In this document: piece by piece, positions 10,783 through 19,302 of the stretch
Layout of the letters: every line of letters starts with the position of its first letter
How positions within the stretch are numbered: position 1 is the stretch's first letter
Assembly: GCF_001571145.1 (NCBI RefSeq)
Contig: NZ_BCTF01000006.1
Coordinates: 62,001-126,000 of the forward strand
Origin: Hydrogenophaga flava NBRC 102514
GTDB lineage: Bacteria > Pseudomonadota > Gammaproteobacteria > Burkholderiales > Burkholderiaceae_C
DNA: 64,000 nt
Direction: 5' to 3'
Program-made: the position numbers and the translations under genes
The notes under the pieces: model-generated
What the model was told of the DNA's origin: nothing
What the model saw: the letters and a program-made list of their open reading frames with translations, nothing else
The model's database searches: none

Positions 10783-13413
10783 TCAGCGTTGAGTCCGGCG
10801 CCCGCGCCGGACCCGCTTGATGGCCTCGAACCAGAACACGCTCAGCAGGCCGAGCCCACCGGCCGCGGCGAGTTCGTGCCAGGGCAGCGGCGCAAAGCGC
10901 AGCACCTCCACGGCCCAGGGCACATACAGGGCGGCCAGCAGCAGCGCCAGGGCCAGCCCCACCACCACCCAGAGGGCGCGGTTGGGCGTGCGCAGCGTGA
11001 CCCAGAACGGCTCGGTGGCCGAGCGGTTGGACAGGATCAGCGCCAGGTTGCCGACCACCAGGGTGGCGAAGGCGAAGGCGCGGGCCTCTTCCTCGGGCAG
11101 GCGCGGTGCCGCCCAGGCGAAGGACCCCAGCACCGCCGCCAGCACGCCCAGGCCCTGCAGCAACGCCAGCCACAGGGTCACGCCGCCGAACAGCGGCGCG
11201 CCGGCATCGCGCGGCGGGCGCTGCATCAGGTCGCTCTCGGCCGGTTCGTTTTCAAACGCGACCGAGCAGGCCGGGTCGATGATGAGTTCAAGCAGCGCGA
11301 TGTGCATGGGGAACAGCAGCGCCGGCCAGCCGAACAGCACGGGCAGCAGCGCCATGCCGGCGATCGGCACGTGCACCGCCAGGATGTAGGACATGGCCTT
11401 GCGCAGGTTGTCGAAGATGCACCGCCCCAGCCGCACCGCGCGCACGATGGCCGCGAAGTCGTCGTCCACCAGCACCAGCGACGCCGCCTCGCGCGCCACG
11501 TCGGTGCCGCGCAGGCCCATGGCCACGCCCACGTGCGCGGCGCGCAGGGCGGGCGCGTCGTTCACACCGTCGCCGGTCATGGCCACGATGTCGCCGCGCG
11601 CCTTGAGCGCCTGCACGATGCGCAGCTTCTGTTCGGGCGCGATGCGCGCGCACACGCTCACGTGCGCCATGCGCTCGCGCAGCGCGGCGTCGTCGAGCGT
11701 GGCCATCTCGTCGCCCGAGAGCACGTCGGCCGCGGTGAGCGACGCGGCCAGGCCTGCCTGCTGCGCGATGGTCAGCGCGGTGGTGGGGTAGTCGCCGGTG
11801 ATCATGACCACGCGGATGCCCGCCGCACGGCACTCGGCGATGGCCGCCGGCACCTGCGGGCGCACCGGGTCGGCCAGACCCAGCAGGCCGATGAAGCCGA
11901 GGTCGAAGTCGTGTTCGTTCGCGGGCCAGTCATCGCCCTCGAACCGGCCGCTGGCCACCGCCAGCACGCGCAGGCCCTGCGCGGCCAGGCCGTCCACCAC
12001 CGCCGCGATGTGCGCTCGCTGCGCCGCGTCGAGGTGGCACAGGTCCATCACCGCTTCGGGCGCGCCCTTGGCGGCCACCGTCTGCGCACCACCGTCCGAC
12101 GCCGCCCAGACGTGCGACATGGCGCGCAGCGCCGGGCTCAGCGCATAGGTCTGCACCAGCCGCCAGTCGTGGTGCAGGTGCTCGGTGTCGGTGAGGAAGC
12201 GCGCGCCCAGCTGGTGGAAGGCCTTCTCCATCGGATCGAAGGGCTCCACCACGCTCGCCAGGATCGAGTACTCCACCAGCGTGTGGAAGGCCTCGGGCAG
12301 GGGCGCACCAGGCCGTGCGTCCAGCGCGTCCAGCGCCAGGCGGTCCGGCAGCGCGGCGCCGCCCGCGGCCAGGTGGGTGACCGTCATGCGGTTGGCGGTC
12401 AGCGTGCCGGTCTTGTCGCTGCACAGCACCGTGGTGGCGCCCAGGGTTTCGATGGCGTTGATGCGCCGCGTGAGCACGCCTTCCCGCGACAGGCGGCGCG
12501 CCCCCAGCGCGGGGAACACGGTCATCACCACCGGGTATTCCTCGGGCAGCATCGCCATGGCCAGCGCAATGCCGGCCAGCGCAGCCTGCAGCCAGTCGCC
12601 GCGCAGCAGGCCATGCACCAGCACCAGGGTCAGGCTCAGCAGCAGCGCCAGCACAGCCAGCTTGCGCACCAGCGCCGTGGTCTGGCGCTGCAGCGGGGAT
12701 CGTTCGTTGTCCAGCGTGCCCAGCGCCAGGCCGATGCGCCCGATCTCGCTGCGCGCACCCGTGGCTGTGACCTGGGCCAGCGCCTGCCCGCGCACGATCA
12801 GCGTGCCGGCGTAGACCGTGGGCAGGTCGTCGCCGCCGGGGCGGTGGGTACTTCGGTCGTTCTCCGGTGTGGAGCGCTCATGCGGCAGGGCGGCCCGTTT
12901 GGCCACCGGCACCGGCTCGCCGGTCAGCAGCGATTCGTCGGCCTGCACGCCGTCGGCCGAGAGCAGCAAGGCATCGGCCGGCACGCGGTCACCCTCGCTC
13001 AGCTGCAGCAGGTCGCCGCGCACCACCTCGCTCCCGGCGATGCGCTGCACCACGCCGTCGCGCACCACCAGCGCGCGCGGGCTGGTCAGGTCGCGCAGGG
13101 CCTCGATGGCGCGCTCGGTCTTGCCCTCCTGGTACAGCGTCAGGCCCAGGGTGACCAGCACGAAGCCGAACAGGGTCAGCCCTTCCTGCAGGTCGCCAAA
13201 GCTCAGGTACAGCGTGCCTGCCGCGAGCAGCAGCAGGAACATGGGCTCCTTCGCCGTGTCCCGTACGATGGACAGCAGGCTGCGGCGCTGACCGCCGGGC
13301 AGGGCATTCGGGCCGTCCTCGGCCAGACGCCGGGCGGCTGTGGCCGACGAGAGGCCCTGGGCCGCACCGGCCAGCGTGTCCGGATCGGCGGGTGGGGTGC
13401 TCTGTGGGGCCAT
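10783..13413 (-). CDS. P-type cation-transporting ATPase (P2-like)
   Basis: An 876-residue membrane pump driven by ATP. Visible parts are the N-terminal cation ATPase domain and the actuator motif LLTGEPVPV. TM4 carries the unusual AMLPEEYPVVMTVF in place of the PEGLP of calcium pumps. The phosphorylation site is CSDKTGTLT, the hinge is TGDGVNDAPAL, and four C-terminal helices close the protein. The start at 13413 (ATG) is preferred because the upstream extension to 13461 is Arg/Pro-rich and unlike the family. Ca2+ or Mn2+ efflux is the usual guess for this subgroup; Mg2+ import is an alternative. It is transcribed towards the thiC riboswitch, with only about 15 bases before the thiC promoter. 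Confidence 0.88.
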   Translation of the reverse strand: MAPQSTPPADPDTLAGAAQGLSSATAARRLAEDGPNALPGGQRRSLLSIVRDTAKEPMFLLLLAAGTLYLSFGDLQEGLTLFGFVLVTLGLTLYQEGKTERAIEALRDLTSPRALVVRDGVVQRIAGSEVVRGDLLQLSEGDRVPADALLLSADGVQADESLLTGEPVPVAKRAALPHERSTPENDRSTHRPGGDDLPTVYAGTLIVRGQALAQVTATGARSEIGRIGLALGTLDNERSPLQRQTTALVRKLAVLALLLSLTLVLVHGLLRGDWLQAALAGIALAMAMLPEEYPVVMTVFPALGARRLSREGVLTRRINAIETLGATTVLCSDKTGTLTANRMTVTHLAAGGAALPDRLALDALDARPGAPLPEAFHTLVEYSILASVVEPFDPMEKAFHQLGARFLTDTEHLHHDWRLVQTYALSPALRAMSHVWAASDGGAQTVAAKGAPEAVMDLCHLDAAQRAHIAAVVDGLAAQGLRVLAVASGRFEGDDWPANEHDFDLGFIGLLGLADPVRPQVPAAIAECRAAGIRVVMITGDYPTTALTIAQQAGLAASLTAADVLSGDEMATLDDAALRERMAHVSVCARIAPEQKLRIVQALKARGDIVAMTGDGVNDAPALRAAHVGVAMGLRGTDVAREAASLVLVDDDFAAIVRAVRLGRCIFDNLRKAMSYILAVHVPIAGMALLPVLFGWPALLFPMHIALLELIIDPACSVAFENEPAESDLMQRPPRDAGAPLFGGVTLWLALLQGLGVLAAVLGSFAWAAPRLPEEEARAFAFATLVVGNLALILSNRSATEPFWVTLRTPNRALWVVVGLALALLLAALYVPWAVEVLRFAPLPWHELAAAGGLGLLSVFWFEAIKRVRRGRRTQR

Positions 13414-13532
13414 GCCCGAGCGTAGCGCAACGGGTCGGGGGCGCCCATCCACCGGCAGCACCTGCCTGCCAGGGCCGTCACCACCGCGACTGCCACGACA
13501 ATCGATGGCCTTGCCCGACCGCGCCGAACGCC

Positions 13533-14168
13533 ATGCCCACGCTTGCCCAAGTCCTCCCCTTCCTGCTCACCGCCGTGCTGCTGACCGCCACGCCGGGGCC
13601 GGACAACCTGATGGTGCTGGGCGTCGGCGCCTCCAAAGGGCGGCGTCTGGGCATGGCCTTCGGCCTGGGCTGCGCCACCGGCTGCCTGAGCCACACGGTG
13701 CTGGCCGCGCTCGGTGTGTCGGCGGTGCTGGCGGCGTCGCCGGTGGCCTTCACCGCGCTGCGCTGGCTGGGCGGGGCCTACCTGGTGTGGCTGGGCATCA
13801 ACGCCCTGCGCAGCCGGGGCGGGCTGGGTCTGCCGGCCTCGAACGGCGCGCCCGCCGCCTCCGACTCTGCGGCGCGGCAGTTCTTCAAGGGCATGCTGGC
13901 CAACGCCATCAACCCCAAGGTGGTGCTGTTCTTCCTGTCCTTCCTGCCGCAGTTCGTGGTGCCGGCCAATGGCGACGTGCCGCTGCAGATGGCCGTGCTG
14001 GGCGTGGTGTTCACGCTGCAGGCGGCGGTGCTGTTCGGTGCGCTGGGCTGGTTCGCCGGCGGCATTGGCCAGTGGCTGCAGCGCCGCCCGCGCGCCGGCC
14101 TGTGGCTGGACCGCGTGAGCGGCGTGGTGTTCGTGGGCCTGGGCCTGCGGATGGCGCTGTCGCGCTGA
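13533..14168 (+). CDS. LysE/RhtB-family exporter
   Basis: A 211-residue integral membrane protein with five to six predicted helices. The N-terminal signature LLTATPGPDNLMVLGVG and the mid-protein FFKGMLANAINPKVVLFFLSFLPQF are typical of LysE/RhtB amino-acid exporters. The start at 13533 puts the first helix near the N-terminus, and an ATG at 13505 is in another frame. It diverges from the P-type ATPase across 119 bases. The substrate (homoserine, threonine, Leu or other amino acid) cannot be told. Confidence 0.9.
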   Translation: MPTLAQVLPFLLTAVLLTATPGPDNLMVLGVGASKGRRLGMAFGLGCATGCLSHTVLAALGVSAVLAASPVAFTALRWLGGAYLVWLGINALRSRGGLGLPASNGAPAASDSAARQFFKGMLANAINPKVVLFFLSFLPQFVVPANGDVPLQMAVLGVVFTLQAAVLFGALGWFAGGIGQWLQRRPRAGLWLDRVSGVVFVGLGLRMALSR

Positions 14169-14195
14169 GTGGTTGATCCGAGCAGAGGAGAAAGA

Positions 14196-14810
14196 ATGAA
14201 CAGGCTGTCATGTGTCCGTTGTGGCGACTCCATTCATCCCGACACCGCCGCTGCTCACAACGGGCTCTGCATGCCATGCGTTCGGGGCAACACCCGGTCG
14301 ATTCAGGAGCGGCAGGCGGAACGTCAACGGCAGCTTGAGGCGGAGCGGGCTTATGAAGCCTCGCCGGAACGCCAGTACTGGCTGGCTCTGGTCCGTCAGG
14401 TGTACGACCCTGGTCGGGGGTTCGACACGCTGGGGCTGGGCGACCGGCAGTACTGGTTGATCAACGTGCTGTCGGGCGAGGTGCACAACGGCGGCTTCGA
14501 TCAGTTCTTCTCGAACTCCAGTGGAGACTACTTCCAGGAAACGGTGGACGCCCTGACCGAGGTGGGTGACTCGGCTTCTCTCAAGCTGATGATGCAGGCC
14601 AAGGCCTTGCTGTTTGGTGATGCCGATGTGCCGACCGATCGCCAGGCACGGTATGCCGCCATGGCGACGGCAGACGACGAAAGCGAACAGGCGCAGGAGG
14701 TCTCTCGGCAACTCGAAGTGCTGGACCAGCGCTTCTGGGCGCAGGCTGACCATGTGTGCGAAACGCTCGAGGCACTCGCCCGCCAACACCGGCTCTACGA
14801 TTTTTCCTGA
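14196..14810 (+). CDS. DUF4375 (DMP19-like) protein with N-terminal zinc ribbon
   Basis: A 204-residue protein. Residues about 6-32 carry two CxxC pairs (CVRCGDSIH and CMPCV) that should bind zinc. A charged helical linker (about 35-60, QERQAERQRQLEAERAYEA) follows. The rest resembles the DMP19/DUF4375 domain, with GEVHNGGFDQFFSNSSGDY as its recognisable core. The start at 14196 is supported by GAGGAG five bases upstream. DMP19 in Neisseria has been described as a DNA mimic, but the function of the wider family is not established. No operon partner is evident. Confidence 0.75.
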   Translation: MNRLSCVRCGDSIHPDTAAAHNGLCMPCVRGNTRSIQERQAERQRQLEAERAYEASPERQYWLALVRQVYDPGRGFDTLGLGDRQYWLINVLSGEVHNGGFDQFFSNSSGDYFQETVDALTEVGDSASLKLMMQAKALLFGDADVPTDRQARYAAMATADDESEQAQEVSRQLEVLDQRFWAQADHVCETLEALARQHRLYDFS

Positions 14811-14855
14811 GCGGCGCGCCCTCTGCGTCTCGACGCCGCCCAGCCGATCACTCGG

Positions 14856-15479
14856 TCATGGTTTCAATGTCGGTGGCTTGAACGTCTTGCGCGCCGCGGC
14901 CACCTTGGCCCTTGCATGGCAGCCCAGCTCATGGTCGTTGACCAGGCCCATGGCCTGCATGAAAGCGTAGGCGGTGGTGGGGCCGACGAAGACCCAGCCG
15001 CGCTTCTTGAGGTCTTTGGCCATGGCGACCGAGGCCGCGTGGGTGGACGCGGTCTGTGGTGCCGCGAGTGTGGCCGGGTCGGGCTCGAAGCGCCAGAAGT
15101 AGGCGCCGAGCGAACCGAACTCTTTCACCAGCGCCTGCGCGCCGGCCGCATTGCGAATGACGGCTTCGATCTTGCCGCGGTGGCGCACGATGCCTTCGTC
15201 CTGCAGGAGGCGTTCGACATCCGCCGGACCGAAGGCGGCGACCCGGTCGAAGTCGAAGCCGAGGAAGGCGCGGCGGAAGTGTTCGCGCTTGCTGAGGATG
15301 GTGCGCCACGACAGGCCCGACTGGAAGGCTTCGAGGCAGACCTTCTCGAACAGTCGCCGGTCGTCGGCTACGGGGAAGCCCCATTCGGCGTCGTGGTAAG
15401 CCGGGAACTCGGGGGCGCCGTTGCACCAGCGGCAGCGCGGCAGGTCGTCCGTGGCGTCGGTCTGCGGGGGGATGGTCAT
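14856..15479 (-). CDS. tag: DNA-3-methyladenine glycosylase I
   Basis: A 207-residue HhH-type base-excision repair glycosylase that removes 3-methyladenine. The zinc-snap ligands known from E. coli Tag are in place: Cys16 (CRWC), His29 in AYHDAEWG, and the C-terminal pair in NDHELGCHA. FEKVCLEAFQSGLSW is the substrate-pocket segment. The ATG overlaps the stop of the upstream hydrolase gene by 4 bases, so it is the third gene of a marR-hydrolase-tag operon, which may put alkylation repair under MarR control. Confidence 0.95.
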   Translation of the reverse strand: MTIPPQTDATDDLPRCRWCNGAPEFPAYHDAEWGFPVADDRRLFEKVCLEAFQSGLSWRTILSKREHFRRAFLGFDFDRVAAFGPADVERLLQDEGIVRHRGKIEAVIRNAAGAQALVKEFGSLGAYFWRFEPDPATLAAPQTASTHAASVAMAKDLKKRGWVFVGPTTAYAFMQAMGLVNDHELGCHARAKVAAARKTFKPPTLKP

Positions 15480-16405
15480 GGGTGGGCTCTGGCGACGGCG
15501 CCCGACGGGACGCCAGCGACCGCCAGTGTCTCACCGCGCACCGCCTGCGCCATCAGCGGCCACACGCTCTGGTGCGACTGCCGGAACCAGTCCAGGTGGC
15601 CGATGTGGCGCAAGCCGTGGTCGCGCGGCCGCAGGCAGTGGGCCTGGCGCGGCGCGGCGGGCAGGGTGCGCAGCAGGTCGGCCACGGTGGCGGCGTTGGC
15701 GATGTCGTCGTCCTCGGCGTGCAGCACGGTCACGGGCGTGCGCACCTGGGCGTGGAAGTCCTGCTCGGGCCGGTGGCGCACGGCGTTGGTGGCGTAGCCG
15801 CCGCGCGCGCACCAGCGCGACCACTGCAGCGCCACGCCGGCCGGCAGGTTCTCGCCCAGGCCCAGCATGGCGGTGGTGCCGTAGCCGGTGAGGCGGGTGC
15901 CCAGCGGCAGCACCAGCCGCATGCCGAAGTTGGCCTTCAGCCGGAAGCCGGGCCGCATGGCCTTGAACCAGCCGGTGGAGGCCGAGATGCCGACCAGCCG
16001 CGCGACGCGGTGGTGGTTGGGCAGCAGGCCGATCATCTGCCCGCCCGCGCTGTGGCCGACGATGACGGCCTGCGCAGCGCCGGTGCGCGCCAGCAGCCAG
16101 TCCAGCGCCGCGACCTGGTCCTGCTGGCCCCAGTCGGCCAGGGTGGCGCGGCAGTCTTTCAGGCGCCCGTGCAGCGAGAGGCCGATGCCCCGGTAGTCGA
16201 ACACCAGCACGTCGTGGCCCTGCGTGGCCAGCCAGCGCGCGAAGCGCAGGTAGAAGTGCTGGCGCACGCCGGTGGCTGGCGAGATGAGCACCGGCAGGCC
16301 GCCGTCCGGGCCGCCGCTGCGGGCGATGAAGTGGCCGTGCAGGCGCTGGCCGTCGGCGCAGGTGATGTGCACGGTGTCGTCGGTGGTCGGGTGTGGCGTG
16401 TTCAT
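15476..16405 (-). CDS. Alpha/beta-hydrolase (serine hydrolase-like)
   Basis: A 309-residue alpha/beta-fold protein. The oxyanion region (LISPATGVRQHFY), the nucleophile elbow GHSAGGQ and a late acid/His pair (HAEDDDIA, RPRDHGLRHIGHLDW) fit a Ser-Asp-His triad. No signal peptide is seen. The start at 16405 overlaps the marR stop (ATGA). It resembles the family annotated as 'alpha/beta fold hydrolase', with unknown substrate; an ester or lipid-like compound sensed by the MarR protein is a plausible inference. Confidence 0.85.
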   Translation of the reverse strand: MNTPHPTTDDTVHITCADGQRLHGHFIARSGGPDGGLPVLISPATGVRQHFYLRFARWLATQGHDVLVFDYRGIGLSLHGRLKDCRATLADWGQQDQVAALDWLLARTGAAQAVIVGHSAGGQMIGLLPNHHRVARLVGISASTGWFKAMRPGFRLKANFGMRLVLPLGTRLTGYGTTAMLGLGENLPAGVALQWSRWCARGGYATNAVRHRPEQDFHAQVRTPVTVLHAEDDDIANAATVADLLRTLPAAPRQAHCLRPRDHGLRHIGHLDWFRQSHQSVWPLMAQAVRGETLAVAGVPSGAVARAHP

Positions 16406-16860
16406 GGGGCGTCGGTCTCCTGGGCGGTCTGCTGCACGTGTTGCAGCCAGCGGGCCACGGTGGCCAGCTCGTCGGGGCTGAAGCCGGCGGTCAGCCGGCG
16501 GTTGATGCGCTGGATGGCCGAGCGCAGCAGCGGCAGCTGGTCGCGTCCGGCGGGCAGCAGCCACACGCGCTGGGTGCGCGCGTCCTGCGGGCAGGCGGCG
16601 CGCTGCACCCAGCCCAGCGCCTCGGTGCGCTGCACCAGGCCGGTGGCGGCCGAGGGCGCGAGGTCCAGCGCCTGTGCGATCTCGCCCATGGTGCGGCCAT
16701 CGCTGTCCTGCAGCACAAAGAGCAGACCGCCTTGCGCGGGCGACGGGGCGTTGTCGTGTTCATGGGCCAGCCTCAGCTGCTCGGCGGCCACGAGCTGTTG
16801 CAGGCGGCGCTGTGCGGCGTTGAGCAGGAAGATGAGGCGGGGTGGTCGGGCGGGTGGCAT
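16402..16860 (-). CDS. MarR-family transcriptional regulator
   Basis: A 152-residue winged-helix regulator. The recognition region is visible as TMGEIAQALDLAPSAATGLVQ, followed by the wing around WVQRAACPQDARTQRVWLLP. It heads the operon with the hydrolase and tag. An 18-bp perfect palindrome lies 14 bases upstream of its start, inside a likely promoter, so autorepression relieved by a small ligand is expected. Confidence 0.92.
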   Translation of the reverse strand: MPPARPPRLIFLLNAAQRRLQQLVAAEQLRLAHEHDNAPSPAQGGLLFVLQDSDGRTMGEIAQALDLAPSAATGLVQRTEALGWVQRAACPQDARTQRVWLLPAGRDQLPLLRSAIQRINRRLTAGFSPDELATVARWLQHVQQTAQETDAP

Positions 16861-16873
16861 GTGGTGGCTTATT

Positions 16874-16891
16874 TATTTCGCATGCGAAATA
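16874..16891. promoter_or_regulatory. Palindromic MarR operator in the marR promoter
   Basis: TATTTCGCATGCGAAATA is an exact 18-bp palindrome in an otherwise GC-rich region. On the minus strand it lies between a -35-like TTGGCG (16900-16895) and a -10-like AATAAA, with 17-bp spacing. A dimer bound here would block RNA polymerase. MarR-family sites are usually palindromes of about this length. Confidence 0.7.
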
Positions 16892-16941
16892 TATCGCCAA
16901 GCCGAAACCAGCGCCAGACCACGCTGCCGCCGGGGACTTGT

Positions 16942-18108
16942 TCAGTGCTTCGGGGGCGGCGCCAGCAGCGCCTGCTTTTCCTGCCAGACCTTGCGCACGA
17001 AGGGATCGGCGATGGTGTAGACGCCGTGGCTGGGCCGGATGATGAGCTGGGCGCCGACCATCTTGTCGACGACCTTCTGCACCTGCGAGGCGTCCACCGC
17101 GCTGCCGATGCGCTCGCTGTAGAAGGTCAGCGACTCGGCACCAAACAGGCCCGAGATGCCCTGTTCGCCACCTGCGGCGATGCGCTCGAACACCGCCTTG
17201 CCGAGTTCGCCCAGGTCGTCGAAGGCCTTGAGGTCGGCGTCGGCCGCGGCGCCGGCCAGGGTGGCGCAGATGATGTGCCAGGCGGTGTCGGGGTCGGTGC
17301 CGCCCACCTGCTGCAGCTGGCGCAGGGCCTTGAGCAGTTCCTCCGGCCGGTGGCCCAGGGTCTGGAAGCCTTCCCAGGCGGCGTCCAGGCTGGGCAGGGT
17401 GAGGCCGGGCGCCGACATGAGGCGATCCAGCTGCCATTGCACGAAGTCCTTGCCGAGCACCTGGTAGGACGCCGAGAGCGCGCCCGCGAAGGGCTGCGCA
17501 CGCCGGCTCGTCATCTCGGCCAGCAGCGACTTGTGCGAGCCGGTGCCGATGAACAGGAAGCGACCGGGCGTGCCGGGTCTGGCGTTGACGGCGTCGCGCG
17601 CGGCCTTGAGCGCGTGCAGCAGGGCCTGGCCCTCGTCGGTGCCCAGGGTCTGCTGCACCTCGTCGATGATCAGCACCACGTTGGTCTTGGTCTTCGCGAC
17701 CAGGGCCTCGAAGGCCTGGGCCAGTGTGCTGCCGCCGGGCTCGCCGATGCGATCCAGCTCGATGTCCAGGCTGAGCCCGGCCGCGCCCAGGCGCAGGCCC
17801 CGCAGCCGCTTGAGCATGGCCGAGCCTGGCGTCTGCAGCTGCAGCAGGGTCTGGCGCACCGCCTCGTTCACCAGGGCCGACGGGCTCTTGGCGGGGTCGG
17901 CCCAGAGGTCCACGTAAATCACAAGGGCGCCGCGGGACTCCAGCGCGGGAATCAGGTCCTGGCGCAGGAAGGTGGTCTTGCCCACCCGGCGGATGCCCGA
18001 GAGGAACACGCCCGAGCGCGTGCTCTCGTCCAGCGGGCCGGGGTTGAGCAGCTGCTCGGCCATCTGGCCGGCGTAGAGGTCGCGGTGGAAGAGGCTGTCG
18101 GTGCTCAT
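16942..18108 (-). CDS. P-loop ATPase of the AAA/STAND-like type
   Basis: A 388-residue cytoplasmic protein. Walker A is GIRRVGKT (residues 38-45) and Walker B is VVLIIDEVQ (about 144-152). A likely sensor segment, RFLFIGTGSHKSL, follows. The C-terminal third looks like a winged-helix domain (about 300-380). This layout matches the ATPase_2/'ATP-binding protein' group related to STAND NTPases, whose cell roles are mostly unknown. It is monocistronic, with an AT-rich region containing a dyad just upstream. No effector domain is fused, so a defence or signalling role would be speculation. Confidence 0.75.
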   Translation of the reverse strand: MSTDSLFHRDLYAGQMAEQLLNPGPLDESTRSGVFLSGIRRVGKTTFLRQDLIPALESRGALVIYVDLWADPAKSPSALVNEAVRQTLLQLQTPGSAMLKRLRGLRLGAAGLSLDIELDRIGEPGGSTLAQAFEALVAKTKTNVVLIIDEVQQTLGTDEGQALLHALKAARDAVNARPGTPGRFLFIGTGSHKSLLAEMTSRRAQPFAGALSASYQVLGKDFVQWQLDRLMSAPGLTLPSLDAAWEGFQTLGHRPEELLKALRQLQQVGGTDPDTAWHIICATLAGAAADADLKAFDDLGELGKAVFERIAAGGEQGISGLFGAESLTFYSERIGSAVDASQVQKVVDKMVGAQLIIRPSHGVYTIADPFVRKVWQEKQALLAPPPKH

Positions 18109-18134
18109 TGCCGGATATTAGTGGATTCGGATAA

Positions 18135-18151
18135 TTATCTGAAGCAGATAA
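18135..18151. promoter_or_regulatory. 7-bp-arm dyad upstream of the ATPase gene
   Basis: TTATCTGAAGCAGATAA has perfect 7-bp arms around AAG. It lies 27 bases upstream of the ATPase start in a short AT-rich patch that also contains GATAATTATC (18130-18139). Both could be operator or -10 elements shared by the divergent ATPase gene and the small membrane-anchored protein. Confidence 0.35.
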
Positions 18152-18251
18152 AACAGGATGAAGGGCCCGGCCGGGGGTGTGCGTCCGGTGACAATGCCAC
18201 GCCGCCCGCGGTGGGCGGCTTTCAAATGAGCCAAACAAGGGGGGAGTGATG

Positions 18252-18740
18252 ATGAAGAAGCTGTTGTGGCTGGCGGGCTTGCTCGGCCTGTTCTACGGCC
18301 ATGCGTGGTGGACCCTGTCCGAGCAGCGCGCGCAGCGCTGGATCGAGCAGCATGAGCTGGCGGTGCTGGAGCAGAAGGAAGGGGTCTGCAAGGACTTCAC
18401 CTTCGACACGGAGGTGAGCGTGCGCGCCGTGCATGCGAAGGGCGAGTGGCAGCTCGATGGTGGGCGGGACCATGTGTGCAGCTACATCAAGAGCTCCAAT
18501 GCGTTTGTGCGCGTGCTCAAGCCGCAGCTCAGCACGCAGACCGAGGTGCTCAGCTTCGAGCGGTCGGGCTTCCCGTGGATGTCGGCCACCGCCAAGGTGC
18601 AGCAGACCACCACCTTCACCCTGGTCAACGGCCTGAGCATGACGGAACAGGGCGAGGCCACCTACGTGCTGCGGCGCGGCCTCGGCGGCATGCAGATTGC
18701 CGGGCTCACGCTGCGCAGCGAGGGCAACTTTCCGCGCTGA
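18252..18740 (+). CDS. Uncharacterised membrane-anchored protein, copy 1 of a tandem pair
   Basis: A 162-residue protein I cannot assign to a family. The N-terminus (MKKLLWLAGLLGLFYGHAWW) is one hydrophobic segment, probably an uncleaved anchor or signal. The rest is a soluble domain with two Cys (about residues 47 and 78), a shared ERSGFPW motif and a predicted beta-rich C-terminal half. Start codons at 18246 (GTG), 18249 and 18252 are all possible. I chose 18252 because the GGGGGGAG sequence then has normal spacing and the length equals that of the next gene. That neighbour is clearly its paralogue. Confidence 0.75.
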   Translation: MKKLLWLAGLLGLFYGHAWWTLSEQRAQRWIEQHELAVLEQKEGVCKDFTFDTEVSVRAVHAKGEWQLDGGRDHVCSYIKSSNAFVRVLKPQLSTQTEVLSFERSGFPWMSATAKVQQTTTFTLVNGLSMTEQGEATYVLRRGLGGMQIAGLTLRSEGNFPR

Positions 18741-18809
18741 CGCGGGCCGCCGGTGGCGGGCGTCGGCCACAATGCATCGCCTTCCAGGGAGGAGGGTGGG
18801 GAAATCAAG

Positions 18810-19298
18810 ATGAGAAAACTGATGTGGGCCGGTGTGCTGGCGGCTGCGTTCTACGGGCACGGCTGGTATGTGTTTTCCGAACCGGCGGTGATGGGCTGGC
18901 TGCAGACGCAGCAGCGCAAGGAGTTGAAGGCCGAAGACGGCTTCTGTGACAGCTACGCATCCGACCTGCGCGTGTCCATGAGGAGCGAGACGGCGCGCGG
19001 GGTGGAAGCGCTCGAAGGCGGCAAGGTGGAGATGTGCGAGTACGTCAAGGACGCGGTGGCCACCCTGCGCGCCACCCAGAGCTCGGTCAACATCGACACC
19101 GATCTGGTGAGCGTGGAGCGCTCGGGCTTCCCGTGGCTGGGCGCCACCGTCACCGTGCGGCAGACCTCGACGGTGCGCATGCCGCGCATGCCAGCGTTCA
19201 CCGAGGTGGGGGAGTACACGTACGAGCTGACGCGAACGCTCAACGGGCGCCAGATCGTCTCCATCGACGGCTCCAGCACCATGGGCATGGTGCAGTGA
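18810..19298 (+). CDS. Uncharacterised membrane-anchored protein, copy 2 of a tandem pair
   Basis: Also 162 residues and collinear with copy 1. It shares the N-terminal FYGH-x-W anchor motif, a Cys at the same place in the early domain, a second Cys before Y-x-K, ERSGFPW, the QT-x-T-V strand, and GEYTYELTRTLNGRQI against copy 1's GEATYVLRRGLGGMQI. Overall identity looks near one third. A GGAGG sequence precedes the ATG. The 69 bases between the copies carry no obvious terminator, so the pair is probably cotranscribed. The FAD monooxygenase begins 4 bases after this stop and may belong to the same transcript. Confidence 0.75.
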   Translation: MRKLMWAGVLAAAFYGHGWYVFSEPAVMGWLQTQQRKELKAEDGFCDSYASDLRVSMRSETARGVEALEGGKVEMCEYVKDAVATLRATQSSVNIDTDLVSVERSGFPWLGATVTVRQTSTVRMPRMPAFTEVGEYTYELTRTLNGRQIVSIDGSSTMGMVQ

Positions 19299-19302
19299 CC
19301 GC

